From: a virus
Direction: 5' to 3' (one strand)
DNA length: 40,749 nt
IMG/VR virus record: IMGVR_UViG_3300009184_000086
Coordinates: 1 to 40,749 of that record
The translations under genes were made by a program, and so were the position numbers. Each line of letters opens with the position of its first letter. The first letter of the stretch is position 1. Of the stretch, positions 31,687 through 40,118 are shown piece by piece. The notes under the pieces are model-generated. The model ran no database searches and was not told the origin of the DNA. It saw only the letters and a list, made by a program, of their open reading frames with translations.

Positions 31687-32682
31687 TTAGCTGATAGTGG
31701 CTTCGTTGATGCGCAAGGCGTCCGAGCGACGAACAGGAATTTCGTCAAACGAGAGAACCTTTTTGCCAGCAACCATGTCCATTGTCAGAGTTGAAGCGGC
31801 CACCTTGTTCATGATTTGGCGGCGCAGGAAAGAACGCAGAATACCAGGTACGTAGAATACGGGACGACCCATGCTCAGAGAAGGAACCTTCTCAATAGCT
31901 TGAGTCATCACGTCAATTAGGTCAGCACCCGAAGCAGCGTTCTTAGTCAGCGCAGGTACGTCAATGTTGGCTATACGCACAACATAGCGCCAGTCACGCA
32001 AGGACAAACCGACATTCCACTTATAGTGGGTGCGGTATCCCTGGAAACGGCCACCAGCCGAGTCAATGATTGTCTGCTCGCCGAGGTCCTGCGACTTCAG
32101 TCCGCCTACGCTACCCTTAGGATAGATACCATGGACAGTGTTGGGTCCCCAGACAACCAGCCAAGCCGAACAGTTGTTCGATCCCGAGCCGCCGCCGAGG
32201 ATGATGTTGTTACCGTTATCGGCGCCCGACTTCGTGGAATAGCGAGGAGCCAATCCCAGGAACTTTTCAGGGTCAATACCAGTGTTACCGTAAAAAAGAA
32301 CGTTGGCATACTCTTGGTTCATCGCCTCAAGGAACGCGGCGTCTTCCGACAAGCGGAACTCAGCTACGTTACCATTTAGTTCTGCCAAGTCTTTGTCCAC
32401 TTCGGCATAAGCTTCTAGCATGCCGCAGGTGTCGTCAACTTGAACGGTGGTGGATTTAGACGGCTGTACGCCGTAGTTTAGCAAGCGCCACGCTACCGTG
32501 GGGAGACCGGAGCGAACCGTGGTGCGATGACCAGTGGGAAGATTTCCTTCCACAAACAGCTGGTCGGCCAACACCTCATTTGTTCTATTGAGGATGTCGA
32601 CTATTTTAGCGATTTTGCCATCGGGCTCCATACGACGCACTGCGTCTTCAAGAGTGAGGGCGGTTGTACCTAGTGTTGCCAT
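31687..32682 (-). CDS. Major capsid protein
   Basis: 331 aa. It follows the BPP-1 type HK97-fold capsid proteins: ATLGTTALTLEDAVRRMEPDG at the start, LADQLFVEGNLPTGHRTTVR, a VQVDDTCGMLEAYAEVDKDL spine helix, and CSAWLVVWGPNTVHGIYPKG in the A domain. It sits between scaffold and cement genes, as expected. It is one of the best conserved products in the window. Confidence 0.92.
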   Translation of the reverse strand: MATLGTTALTLEDAVRRMEPDGKIAKIVDILNRTNEVLADQLFVEGNLPTGHRTTVRSGLPTVAWRLLNYGVQPSKSTTVQVDDTCGMLEAYAEVDKDLAELNGNVAEFRLSEDAAFLEAMNQEYANVLFYGNTGIDPEKFLGLAPRYSTKSGADNGNNIILGGGSGSNNCSAWLVVWGPNTVHGIYPKGSVGGLKSQDLGEQTIIDSAGGRFQGYRTHYKWNVGLSLRDWRYVVRIANIDVPALTKNAASGADLIDVMTQAIEKVPSLSMGRPVFYVPGILRSFLRRQIMNKVAASTLTMDMVAGKKVLSFDEIPVRRSDALRINEATIS

Positions 32683-32695
32683 ATTTTATATGTGT

Positions 32696-33379
32696 TTATT
32701 TGCCGTCATAGATGATCTCAGACGCAGGGCGAGTAGAACGTTTCGCAGCTGCCCCGTCGCCGGAAACAGTGGTGTCTTCGCTCATTGCCTGACCTATGCG
32801 GGCAAAAGTTTTAATCAGTCCTGGATGGCTACCCCACCCAGTCTGTGAAATTACTTGTTTAAGAGAAGGATCTGCATACTTCTCAAGGCCACGATGGGCC
32901 ATTTGTAGGGTCTTCTGCAGGTTGGCGCCACCGAAATCTTTGTCGGCGGTGATCTCTTGCTTCCACGTAGTGATCTGCGCGGCTTGCGCTTCTGCTTGTT
33001 TAGACATGATCGTTTGCGCAAGGCCGGAGGCCATGTCAACAAACTTTTGAGCTTTATCCTGCGGCAGGTTATACTCTTTGGCAGTCTTCATGAAATCGCC
33101 CATGATCTTTTCGTCCGCATTAAAACCTTCAGGAAGCTTGAACGATTCATATTTCTCAGGAGCGTTTGTTTTAGCAGCGTCAAGAGCTTTCTGTTTTTCT
33201 AGCTCAAGCTTTTGCTCGGGAGTTAGATTAGTCTCGTCTTTTTTGGATGTGCCATCTGGCGCCGGCTTAGCGGCCCCAGCAGGAGCCTTGGCGGCTTCTG
33301 CGATGAGACTAAGATTTTCAGCTGCGGGCGCTGCCTCAGCGGGCGTGGTTGTATTTACTGGGGGTGTTTCTTCAGCCAT
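32696..33379 (-). CDS. Scaffolding protein
   Basis: 227 aa. The N-terminal 60 residues are rich in A, P and E and probably disordered. Then ESFKLPEGFNADEKIMGDF and an acidic/helical middle, and a C-terminal part WGSHPGLIKTFARIGQAM. This pattern and the position upstream of the capsid gene match BPP-1-type scaffolds. GGAGG precedes the ATG, one of the strongest ribosome sites in the late operon, as expected for an abundant assembly protein. Confidence 0.85.
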   Translation of the reverse strand: MAEETPPVNTTTPAEAAPAAENLSLIAEAAKAPAGAAKPAPDGTSKKDETNLTPEQKLELEKQKALDAAKTNAPEKYESFKLPEGFNADEKIMGDFMKTAKEYNLPQDKAQKFVDMASGLAQTIMSKQAEAQAAQITTWKQEITADKDFGGANLQKTLQMAHRGLEKYADPSLKQVISQTGWGSHPGLIKTFARIGQAMSEDTTVSGDGAAAKRSTRPASEIIYDGK

Positions 33380-33432
33380 AATTCCTCCGATGAGCGCGAT
33401 TTTAACACGGAGAAAAACGCCCGCAATGCCAG

Positions 33433-33729
33433 CTACTGGCTTTTCTCAACAGGATATACCGCATCTCGTGCAAGCAGTGGAGCGGCTTCAAAGGCGTCAG
33501 AATAAAATTGCAAACCTAAATTTCTCCGTCCTTCTCTGAACTCAAGGCTTGCTCCAGCCATAATAGAGCCGTCAAATATTTTTGACATTTCTATTAACCG
33601 CCGAAATATACGAACGCCTTGCGGGCTGGATAAAAGCCAGCGCATATCTTCAAGCTCCTGCTTTCGTTCGTGCTTTTGCAATAGCTTGTGTTCTTTTTCT
33701 TCTTCAACTGTAAGTCTTGCTTTGTCCAT
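33433..33729 (-). CDS. Bbp19-like phage protein
   Basis: 98 aa. Residues about 28-90 follow the Bbp19 family: DMRWLLSSPQGVRIFRRLIE, then an EFREGRRNLGLQFYSDAFEA segment. These short helical proteins occur between the portal and scaffold genes of BPP-1-type phages; function unknown, probably head assembly. A lysine-rich N-terminal coil precedes the domain. Confidence 0.82.
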   Translation of the reverse strand: MDKARLTVEEEKEHKLLQKHERKQELEDMRWLLSSPQGVRIFRRLIEMSKIFDGSIMAGASLEFREGRRNLGLQFYSDAFEAAPLLARDAVYPVEKSQ

Positions 33730-33730
33730 A

Positions 33731-34309
33731 TTAAATCATTTCTCTGACATCTACCCACGTGCTATCTATCCACATCTTTGCCCATTCACCGTTTTTAGGG
33801 TTTTTGCCGGGGAGCCTAAGGGTAGTCGAGCTATAAAAAGGCCCAACGTTGGCTCGCTGAATAACGCCGGGGCGCACAGAAAAGTTGTAGCCTTCGTTCA
33901 GTCCCGTAACGTAAGCAAACGCATCATCTTCAGTTTTTGGCGTTTCAAAAATAATCCACAGGTGAAAACTTCCGTATGAGGTAGATTTTTCTACAAAAGC
34001 CTCGTGGCCGGCCGATGCCGCCAAAGATAAAACCAAAGTTTCGTTTAGCCCCAAAAGCGCGGTGTCGTTAACTCTGCCATCGATGTCAAAGCCGACCCAA
34101 CGGCAGAATCCGGCGCCATTGATAGCAGTAACGGCCAACGTCTCTGCGCCGTTGCAGTGCGCGTCGATTATATCTTCGCTATACTCCTCGGGATAATAAT
34201 GCTTAATCGGAGAAGAAGCGCCGCGCCAAGGCGCTGCTTTTCGGCGCATCAGCGTATCGCGGAAACCAATCGGGCATATCTTCTCAGAAATAAAATCTTT
34301 TAAGGTCAT
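33731..34309 (-). CDS. AEP primase-like (TOTE-type) protein in head module
   Basis: 192 aa. The order of motifs is that of archaeo-eukaryotic primase (AEP) domains of the TOTE type: GFDID with D75 and D77, then STSYGSFHLW with S111 and H116, and LRLPGKN (164-170) with R165. This would be the catalytic core for making primers, though the domain is short and the C-terminus is truncated compared with classic primases. It lies amid head genes, coupled by ATGA to the collar-domain gene. It differs from the AEP domain at 1172-3160. Confidence 0.7.
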   Translation of the reverse strand: MTLKDFISEKICPIGFRDTLMRRKAAPWRGASSPIKHYYPEEYSEDIIDAHCNGAETLAVTAINGAGFCRWVGFDIDGRVNDTALLGLNETLVLSLAASAGHEAFVEKSTSYGSFHLWIIFETPKTEDDAFAYVTGLNEGYNFSVRPGVIQRANVGPFYSSTTLRLPGKNPKNGEWAKMWIDSTWVDVREMI

Positions 34310-34830
34310 GTTTTTATAATGTAGTTGACGACCGCAAACGGCTGCATGTTATTGTGCGCGGTACCTGTTCCTGTCACACCGGTAATTCCTAGAGCTGGAT
34401 CAATATTGGCTACCACAACACTTCCTGCTGCTGTTGCCACTTCAATGTACGCATCGGGCTCAGGAGCAGTGTGTGCGTGAGGCGGCAGTTCCGGGATGGC
34501 CAGGGCATGGACTTCAGCACCGCCGCTTTCGGCAAGATTATGCTCGGCGTTTCGGCCCCCAGATAAAAGCCCGGGGCTCTCTCCTATTGCCACGCGTCCG
34601 CGTAAGTCAGGAAGATTAAAAGTAGTTGAACCATCTCCCACTCCCCAAGCCGTCCCAATGGCGCTAAAAAGGGCCGCGTAAGTAGAACGACTGACTGCCG
34701 CGCCATCACAAAGAAGATAGCCTGTAGGGGCCGCCGACGCTGCCCACATGACTAAGGCACCAGAGGGTAACCCCGATACCGCAGGAGCCTGAGGCAAAAA
34801 GCGAACATTATTTGGGGAACGATACGCCAT
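34306..34830 (-). CDS. Phage tail collar domain protein
   Basis: 174 aa from the ATG at 34830, one base after the preceding stop; an ATG at 34848 would lie inside that gene. Residues about 31-70 (WAASAAPTGYLLCDGAAVSR through WGVGDGSTTFNLPDLRGRV) are the tail collar domain. It carries an ELPPHAHT loop and ends VVNYIIKT. Collar-domain proteins cap fibres, and here one is encoded beside the portal rather than with the tail fibres. Confidence 0.85.
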   Translation of the reverse strand: MAYRSPNNVRFLPQAPAVSGLPSGALVMWAASAAPTGYLLCDGAAVSRSTYAALFSAIGTAWGVGDGSTTFNLPDLRGRVAIGESPGLLSGGRNAEHNLAESGGAEVHALAIPELPPHAHTAPEPDAYIEVATAAGSVVVANIDPALGITGVTGTGTAHNNMQPFAVVNYIIKT

Positions 34831-34831
34831 A

Positions 34832-35140
34832 TTATTCGTGCATCTCAAACGTACAGGTTACAGCGCCGTTTGTGCGAGCGGATACTCTAACGCGAACTTC
34901 AAGGAAAGCCCCCCACCACGCAATCAGCTCGTTACCTGCGGCAGTGTAGGTGGCTTGGTCAACTGTGTAAATATTACCGAAAGCGTCTTTACTCTCGATT
35001 ACCATTGTCATGTTGACTGTGCCGGTGAAAAGGTAGCCAACTTTAAACCACGTTTTGTCGGCACAGTTATACCACGGGCTAGATACGAGCGAAGTAGCCG
35101 CAGAAAACGGAACATCCTGCACATGGCAGGTTTTACTCAT
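34832..35140 (-). CDS. Hypothetical structural protein
   Basis: 102 aa, beta-rich, no membrane segment, with a YTAAGNELIAWWGAFLEVRV core. Three cysteines. It overlaps the portal gene end by ATGA and stands one base before the collar-domain gene. A small head- or fibre-decorating protein is likely from its place, but no family is recognised. Confidence 0.55.
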   Translation of the reverse strand: MSKTCHVQDVPFSAATSLVSSPWYNCADKTWFKVGYLFTGTVNMTMVIESKDAFGNIYTVDQATYTAAGNELIAWWGAFLEVRVRVSARTNGAVTCTFEMHE

Positions 35141-36825
35141 TGCGCAGGAGCCGCCAGTCTATCGGCCAGGGGTTGACCATTAATCGTCGTTTCTGAAGCT
35201 GCTTTGGCGGCCTGGGCGGCTTGGTTAAGCGCGGGCGCTGCTTGAGCGAGCTGCTGGGCTTGCTGTTGCACCTGACGTCCCTGGCGAAGCTTTTGAACCG
35301 CTTCGTCCGAACGGACAATTTGGGGAGCAATGCCATTCATCTCACTGTACACATCTATCACCTGATCAAAGTCAAGTTTATCCAGCGCTTCAGGATTTGC
35401 TTGAGCCAATTGCAAGGTGAAGCCCACAGTCTTTTCAATGGCGGTAGTGCCAACCATTTTCTGCGCTTGAGCCAACAACGAGGTGTACTGAACCTTTATC
35501 TGCGTGCCGTTTTGTAACTCCTCGGGAATTTCGGGCAGCATTCCCATGTTCTCAATTACGTCATACACCCGATCAATAATCGCATCGAGGAACTCACTTT
35601 GTAACCCCTCGATCACGGGACCTAGCATCATGAGCTTCTCCTCATACTTCTGCGCGGCCTCCGTGGCAGTCATCGTGCGCTCGTTATTTAAAACAGCCAA
35701 GAATAAATTATTAGAAAATGCCGACCGAATGCGACTTTCAACCACTTCCATTGAGGACACAAACTCCCGCAACTGCGGTTGAATCTGATAAAGCGGAGTG
35801 GCTCCTGTGGCCCCAGCCATTTCATCAACATACGTAATTCCGCCGGGGATCAACGACACGCCGCCGTTTTTCTTTACCGCCGGCGAAGCTTTGATAGGAG
35901 GGTCAACCATTTTACCTAAAGCTTTCAGCTTTATCTTCTCCATCTCATTTAGCTGCTTCACGTCGGGCAAGGCATCCATCGCAGGTGAATTGCCATAGAC
36001 ATCATTCCCCGTGACGTCCCAGCGGCCAGTCACAAACGGTTTCACACGATACCCGAGTGAAGTTAAAATCTCGTAGTCAGAGTCCATGCACGATACGCCA
36101 TAGTAGGCAGAAGTATACCTCATTTGACCAAGCTTCGACGGATCAAAATCCATGTTTGGCTCGATGACGTGCATGACATCAAAACTTGTAAAAGGCTGAT
36201 TGTCTTTGAGCGCATTGGCCACGCGAGTCGGCAGCTTTTCTTTACCAAACTTTTGCCGCATTTGCTTGGCTGACATTGCCAGCGGCCGGTACATCTCATC
36301 AATAATATTTTTGTGATTTGACGACAGCCAATACTCACCAACCGTCAAAGGTCTAAAATGAACAACCGTGTCAAAATCTTCATCAATGAGCATGGTTGCA
36401 GTGCCAAATCGAACCATCTCAAGGTAGCACTGGTGCACCGCTGTATAGAAATTCGACCGGGCAAACACCTGCATCATCATCTCTCGAACCCGGTAAAGCC
36501 AGTCTTTAACCGGCCCGTACTCCATAAGTGCCGTGTCTGAAAGCGTCAGCGTAAACCAAGGCGATGACGGCGAGTTTAACCCACCTTGTAACCCCGCTCC
36601 AGCCACACGAATGGCCTCAAGCGCAGTTCCGTTAAAAATCTTTTGGTGCTTTTTGTCCCCGCGGTTATCTTCCCATTTAGGATTGTAAGAGGTCAAATAC
36701 CGTCCCTTTCGAGGGGCCATGTAATCCACAATCTCTTTGTAATGCGGAGCCCAAGACTCTCTAAAGACATCTTCCAATGCTTTGGCTTTCTTACGCCAAC
36801 TCTCAACTTTATTGTCGACCATCAT
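35137..36825 (-). CDS. Portal (head-to-tail connector) protein
   Basis: 562 aa. Recognised by the podovirus connector pattern: SWAPHYKEIVDYMAPRKGRY (about 24-43), GTALEAIRVAGAGLQGGLNSP, VGEYWLSSNHKNIIDE and RIRSAFSNNLFLAV. The last 45 residues are glutamine/alanine-rich. Dodecamers form the DNA gate of the head and bind the tail tube proteins. It lies between the terminase and scaffold genes in conserved order. Confidence 0.93.
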   Translation of the reverse strand: MMVDNKVESWRKKAKALEDVFRESWAPHYKEIVDYMAPRKGRYLTSYNPKWEDNRGDKKHQKIFNGTALEAIRVAGAGLQGGLNSPSSPWFTLTLSDTALMEYGPVKDWLYRVREMMMQVFARSNFYTAVHQCYLEMVRFGTATMLIDEDFDTVVHFRPLTVGEYWLSSNHKNIIDEMYRPLAMSAKQMRQKFGKEKLPTRVANALKDNQPFTSFDVMHVIEPNMDFDPSKLGQMRYTSAYYGVSCMDSDYEILTSLGYRVKPFVTGRWDVTGNDVYGNSPAMDALPDVKQLNEMEKIKLKALGKMVDPPIKASPAVKKNGGVSLIPGGITYVDEMAGATGATPLYQIQPQLREFVSSMEVVESRIRSAFSNNLFLAVLNNERTMTATEAAQKYEEKLMMLGPVIEGLQSEFLDAIIDRVYDVIENMGMLPEIPEELQNGTQIKVQYTSLLAQAQKMVGTTAIEKTVGFTLQLAQANPEALDKLDFDQVIDVYSEMNGIAPQIVRSDEAVQKLRQGRQVQQQAQQLAQAAPALNQAAQAAKAASETTINGQPLADRLAAPAQ

Positions 36826-37013
36826 GAACCAAGAAGAGTTTTCTTTTGAACCGGGGCCACACTCACGTCACCAAACGGAGATGTCGCAATATTGGGATTA
36901 TTGTTAGCGGCCTTTAGCTGTAATAGCTGCTGGTCCGCATTCAAAGGAGTGGCTTTTGCCGTTTGTATGGGCGGAGCCGACTCCATCTTCCCAATGTTTG
37001 GTGTATTGCACAT
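36822..37013 (-). CDS. Hypothetical protein between terminase and portal
   Basis: 63 aa, polar, disordered-looking, with MCNTPNIGKMESAPP start. Short proteins with an MCxTP N-terminus and proline-rich start occur at this place in related podoviruses. ATGA overlap with the portal gene and two bases from the terminase stop support it. Role unknown. Confidence 0.6.
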   Translation of the reverse strand: MCNTPNIGKMESAPPIQTAKATPLNADQQLLQLKAANNNPNIATSPFGDVSVAPVQKKTLLGS

Positions 37014-37015
37014 AG

Positions 37016-38779
37016 TTAGGCGAAGATGTCGTAGTCCGTCACCGCCACGTTAGGACGGTTCTGGTACTCTTCTATCTCGGTCTTTTTTACCACGGGAGCG
37101 GCAAACGTCAATGCCAGCGCGTCGCCTAAATCCGGAGATTTGAGTCCACGTTTTTTCATCATCTTCTTTTGTTCAAGCATCTTTTGCCCGGACGAAAGAA
37201 AACTATAATTAGGTCCGGTTAAATCATCAAGTAGGGCTTGATCGTCGGGGATGACTCCGCCTTCCTCTAGCCACTTTTTAATACCAAACCACATTTCTGT
37301 TCGCTTGTATCGGTACTCAGTAACGCTTGATGCTGAACCGAAGTTAACCGGTATCGGTGCCAAATGAAGATGGCGCAGATAATCTATAACACCGGTTCCC
37401 ATACCTACGTCAATAAACACAGCGTCAGCGCTCTCACTCTTCCAGTACTGCGCCACGAGATTGCCAAGATCAATATTGCCAATGTTACGCCCTTCCCAGA
37501 GCTTCCATGAGGCCAATCCTTGGCGCTTGAATATTACAGAGCGGTCATCGCCCTCCCAGGCCACGTCAACACCGAGTATGACCGGCTGGAAGATGTAGGC
37601 GCCTTGCCCTAACTTACGCTTGCATGCCGCCGATACAAGTTCGCGGGGAATAAGCTGGCTAATCGACGCACGAGGGAATTCGCCAAGGACGCGAACTCGG
37701 TACTCATCGCTGTCTTTGCCATATTCCCCTTCCCATTCGGCGATACTGGATTTCGAGACGAGCGGGCTTTGCTCTGCGTTGAGGCAGAAAGTCTTCCACA
37801 AGTCAGCGTTACGGTGGTGCGTGTTGTAAGCGTAACCGCTTGTAGCAGTCGGGTTACCGCACAACATCACACGGGCTCCATCGGTTGACAGCGCTCCGCG
37901 GGCTACCTCGAACACACTATCGGCCACACCGAAGGCCTCGTCGACTAGAAAGAGCATGTGCTTTGCGTGAAGCCCTTGTAGGGCGTCGGGCTGCTCTGGT
38001 CTCGCGGTACGCGCGGTTAAGAACTGGGAAGATTCCTTTCCCACTACTTCCATGCGCATGTTCGACACCACTAGTTGTGATTTTATCCAAGGGTTAGCGC
38101 TGTTGATCAATCGGCCAATTTCGGCCATCAATACGTCTCGAAGCTGGTTTGCTGAAGGTGCGGTGGCGGCAGTCTTAGAATCCGTAAAGAGCAAAGTGTG
38201 CCAAATAGCAACGATAGCCTCCACGGTGGTTTTACCTACGCCGTGGCCGGCGCGTACGGACACTTTGGCGTTAGGCTTCACGATCTCTCGCAGGATTTCT
38301 TCTTGCTGGGGTGTTGGTTTAATATTCAAGGCGGCATGGGCAAACGCCACGATGTCGGTGCGCCAGTGACGAATTTTCTGAAGTAGCTTCTGTTTTACTT
38401 CTTCTGGCGATGCAGAAAGGGAACTTTCGTTTGTAGCCTCGCCAGGCGAATCTTCCAAGGAGTCTTGTTTCCTCTTATCCCCTGTTTGCGCGATGGAACC
38501 GTTTTGGGTGGTGGGTTCGGAAGCACCCCCCTCTTGCAAGGGGGCGGGGGTATCGGCGGCAAGGGACGCGGCATAGGCTCGCATAAGTTTATCGGCGTTA
38601 CGCTGCAACGCTTTATTGCCTGGAAAGTTCTTACTTAGAGCAGCGTCCCGCATATACACCTTTGCGGCGTTGTAGGGTATCCGGGTACTTTTGTAAGGTT
38701 TTACAATATTTTTACCATTTAAACGAGCTTTAAGCCCTTTTGATTTGTAGCCCTTGGGGTTGGGTAGGTCATTTTCCAT
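37016..38779 (-). CDS. Terminase large subunit with N-terminal extension
   Basis: 587 aa from the ATG at 38779, one base after the small subunit stop. A TTG at 38809 is possible but less likely. Walker A is RAGHGVGKTT (K183), Walker B LFLVDEAFG (D280, E281), and the nuclease part starts VILGVDVAWEGDD with a second acidic AVFIDVGMGTG segment. It cuts and packs DNA. Residues 1-125 form a lysine-rich, then acidic low-complexity extension that ordinary terminases lack. Confidence 0.93.
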   Translation of the reverse strand: MENDLPNPKGYKSKGLKARLNGKNIVKPYKSTRIPYNAAKVYMRDAALSKNFPGNKALQRNADKLMRAYAASLAADTPAPLQEGGASEPTTQNGSIAQTGDKRKQDSLEDSPGEATNESSLSASPEEVKQKLLQKIRHWRTDIVAFAHAALNIKPTPQQEEILREIVKPNAKVSVRAGHGVGKTTVEAIVAIWHTLLFTDSKTAATAPSANQLRDVLMAEIGRLINSANPWIKSQLVVSNMRMEVVGKESSQFLTARTARPEQPDALQGLHAKHMLFLVDEAFGVADSVFEVARGALSTDGARVMLCGNPTATSGYAYNTHHRNADLWKTFCLNAEQSPLVSKSSIAEWEGEYGKDSDEYRVRVLGEFPRASISQLIPRELVSAACKRKLGQGAYIFQPVILGVDVAWEGDDRSVIFKRQGLASWKLWEGRNIGNIDLGNLVAQYWKSESADAVFIDVGMGTGVIDYLRHLHLAPIPVNFGSASSVTEYRYKRTEMWFGIKKWLEEGGVIPDDQALLDDLTGPNYSFLSSGQKMLEQKKMMKKRGLKSPDLGDALALTFAAPVVKKTEIEEYQNRPNVAVTDYDIFA

Positions 38780-38780
38780 G

Positions 38781-39251
38781 CTATTTCTCGCTGTTCTGTT
38801 GTTTGTCAAAGTCTAATAGGGATGCAATACCCAACATTACCGCGCCGCTATGCTCTACCTTTTCGGTGAATGCGGCGATGGATTTGCCGTAAAGCTCGCT
38901 AGCCTTTAGCCGCTCGCTGAAGGCGGGTCCGGTTATGTGGTGCTCTTTACCGTCCGGCATCGTGACAGTGTCAACGCTTGGCGCTGTTAAGATGTTTTGC
39001 CAGAAGCTTTGTAGGTCTTCTTTCGTGTAAAGTTTTTTCTTGACATCGAGCGGATTTTGATTAAGGGCGGCAATCACTCGCGGCTCTTTGACAATGCGGG
39101 CGACAGTTTGCGCGGTCACTGCAACGCCGTCACGCTTCATCGCCTTTACAGTTTGTTTTATATCGCCTGTGTAGTAAGCCAGGATAGCGGCGCGTAGTTG
39201 CTTTGATTCAGCACCGTTAACCGTTTTTATTTTTATGCGTTCTTGAGACAT
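38781..39251 (-). CDS. Terminase small subunit
   Basis: 156 aa from the ATG at 39251. Helical, with an HTH-like region at about 20-55 (LAYYTGDIKQTVKAMKR then TAQTVARIVKE) and a downstream SERLKASELYGKSIAAF helix typical of small terminases. It binds the packaging site. The TTG at 39287 (12 codons earlier) coincides with the promoter's -35 box and is not used here. First gene of the late operon. Confidence 0.85.
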   Translation of the reverse strand: MSQERIKIKTVNGAESKQLRAAILAYYTGDIKQTVKAMKRDGVAVTAQTVARIVKEPRVIAALNQNPLDVKKKLYTKEDLQSFWQNILTAPSVDTVTMPDGKEHHITGPAFSERLKASELYGKSIAAFTEKVEHSGAVMLGIASLLDFDKQQNSEK

Positions 39252-39259
39252 ATTGGGCA

Positions 39260-39287
39260 GTAATAGCATAAAAAAATCGCTTGTCAA
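39260..39287 (-). promoter_or_regulatory. Late leftward promoter, near-leaderless
   Basis: Minus strand: perfect TTGACA (39287-39282), 16-bp spacer, TATTAC (39265-39260, four of six). The start site is expected near 39253, only a couple of bases before the terminase ATG at 39251. The late mRNA would thus have almost no leader. No Shine-Dalgarno is needed or seen. Confidence 0.65.
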
Positions 39288-39306
39288 GGCCGCGGACTAA
39301 TTTCCA

Positions 39307-39324
39307 GTCTCAATTAGTTGAGAC
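39307..39324. promoter_or_regulatory. 18-bp operator-like palindrome
   Basis: GTCTCAATTAGTTGAGAC: two perfect 7-bp arms around TTAG, in the 179-base space between the divergent late and right-end operons. It lies 20 bp upstream of the late promoter's -35. A dimeric regulator would fit; none is encoded next to it. Confidence 0.6.
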
Positions 39325-39376
39325 ACAGGGCAATATATTACTAAAATAAATAATTGAAAATAAAAGACGAATCTAC

Positions 39377-39405
39377 TTTACTTTTGTATAAGAACGCCGT
39401 ATTGT
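39377..39405 (+). promoter_or_regulatory. Weak rightward promoter candidate
   Basis: TTTACT (39377-39382), 17 bp, TATTGT (39400-39405): four of six matches in each box. The predicted start, near 39412, precedes the gene at 39431 by about 19 bases. Weak, so activation via the palindrome at 39307-39324 is possible. Confidence 0.35.
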
Positions 39406-39430
39406 ATAGGTATCAAAGGCAATAAAGCCG

Positions 39431-39871
39431 ATGAAAAACGCAAAAATGACAACACAAAATAAATACGCCGAAGCTTGCAAAAAGCTTCTTGAAAAAACAA
39501 ACGCCGTTGGCTACTTCGAGTCTCAGTGGCTCAAGCACGCAGAAGGTAAAACCGCTGAAGATTATCTCAACGACCTAAAACACGCGCTGGAGCATGCTGA
39601 CTGTTCTAGCGGCTCAACTCCCGCGAGTGTTTATTATTCCAACATGCGCAAAGAGTTGCAAGATCTCGACGCTGACGCATGGGAAGAGATAAACGACGCG
39701 TTAGAGAGACATGCAGAAAATAGCGCGAGAGCCTATGATATGTTAGCTTGTGGTAGCTACAGGCTGGAAAATGCGCTATGGCTTGCTTACGAGTTCTTCG
39801 CGTTTGAGCTACTTTCGCGCATTGAAGATATCACGGCGGAAGAATTGGAAAGTGAGGCAGCCAATGTCTAA
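39431..39871 (+). CDS. Hypothetical protein, right-end operon
   Basis: 146 aa, acidic, helical, no membrane segment. It ends ...ESEAANV; the gene at 39864-40118 ends ...ESESANV. Overlaps the next gene by 8 bases (ATGTCTAA). The ribosome site is weak. No family known. First gene of a plus-strand cluster diverging from the late operon. Confidence 0.6.
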   Translation: MKNAKMTTQNKYAEACKKLLEKTNAVGYFESQWLKHAEGKTAEDYLNDLKHALEHADCSSGSTPASVYYSNMRKELQDLDADAWEEINDALERHAENSARAYDMLACGSYRLENALWLAYEFFAFELLSRIEDITAEELESEAANV

Positions 39872-40118
39872 CATATTTAAAAAGATACAAGCTGTTACCG
39901 GATTAAGCGTCGAGGCCCACACCTCGCGTTTTTCCGGTGAGTTTTCGTATGTCGTCAACGGCAAACACTATTTTGCGTGCGATGACATCTTTGACGCGCT
40001 GTGGTACGCGGCGGCGACTGATAAAATAGTACATGGAGCGCTTACAAAGCCCGTACTGTTTAAGTTAGGAGTTTTGAAGGCTTCATGCATAATAGAAAGT
40101 GAGTCGGCTAATGTCTAA
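39864..40118 (+). CDS. Hypothetical protein, right-end operon
   Basis: 84 aa from the ATG at 39864 (starting SNIFKKIQAV), with GTGAGG upstream. A longer upstream start lies in the preceding gene and is not credible. It has FSYVVNGKHYFACDDIFDAL and basic N-terminal helix, end ESESANV. ATGTCTAA overlaps at both its start and its end. Function unknown. Confidence 0.6.
   Translation: MSNIFKKIQAVTGLSVEAHTSRFSGEFSYVVNGKHYFACDDIFDALWYAAATDKIVHGALTKPVLFKLGVLKASCIIESESANV

Noticed and set aside
33078-33539. Plus-strand frame of 153 codons opposite the scaffold gene
   Set aside because: Composition mirrors the alanine-rich scaffold gene; no motif or ribosome site.
39252-39287. TTG start for the terminase small subunit
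   Set aside because: The TTG is the -35 box of the late promoter, and the transcript would begin downstream of it.
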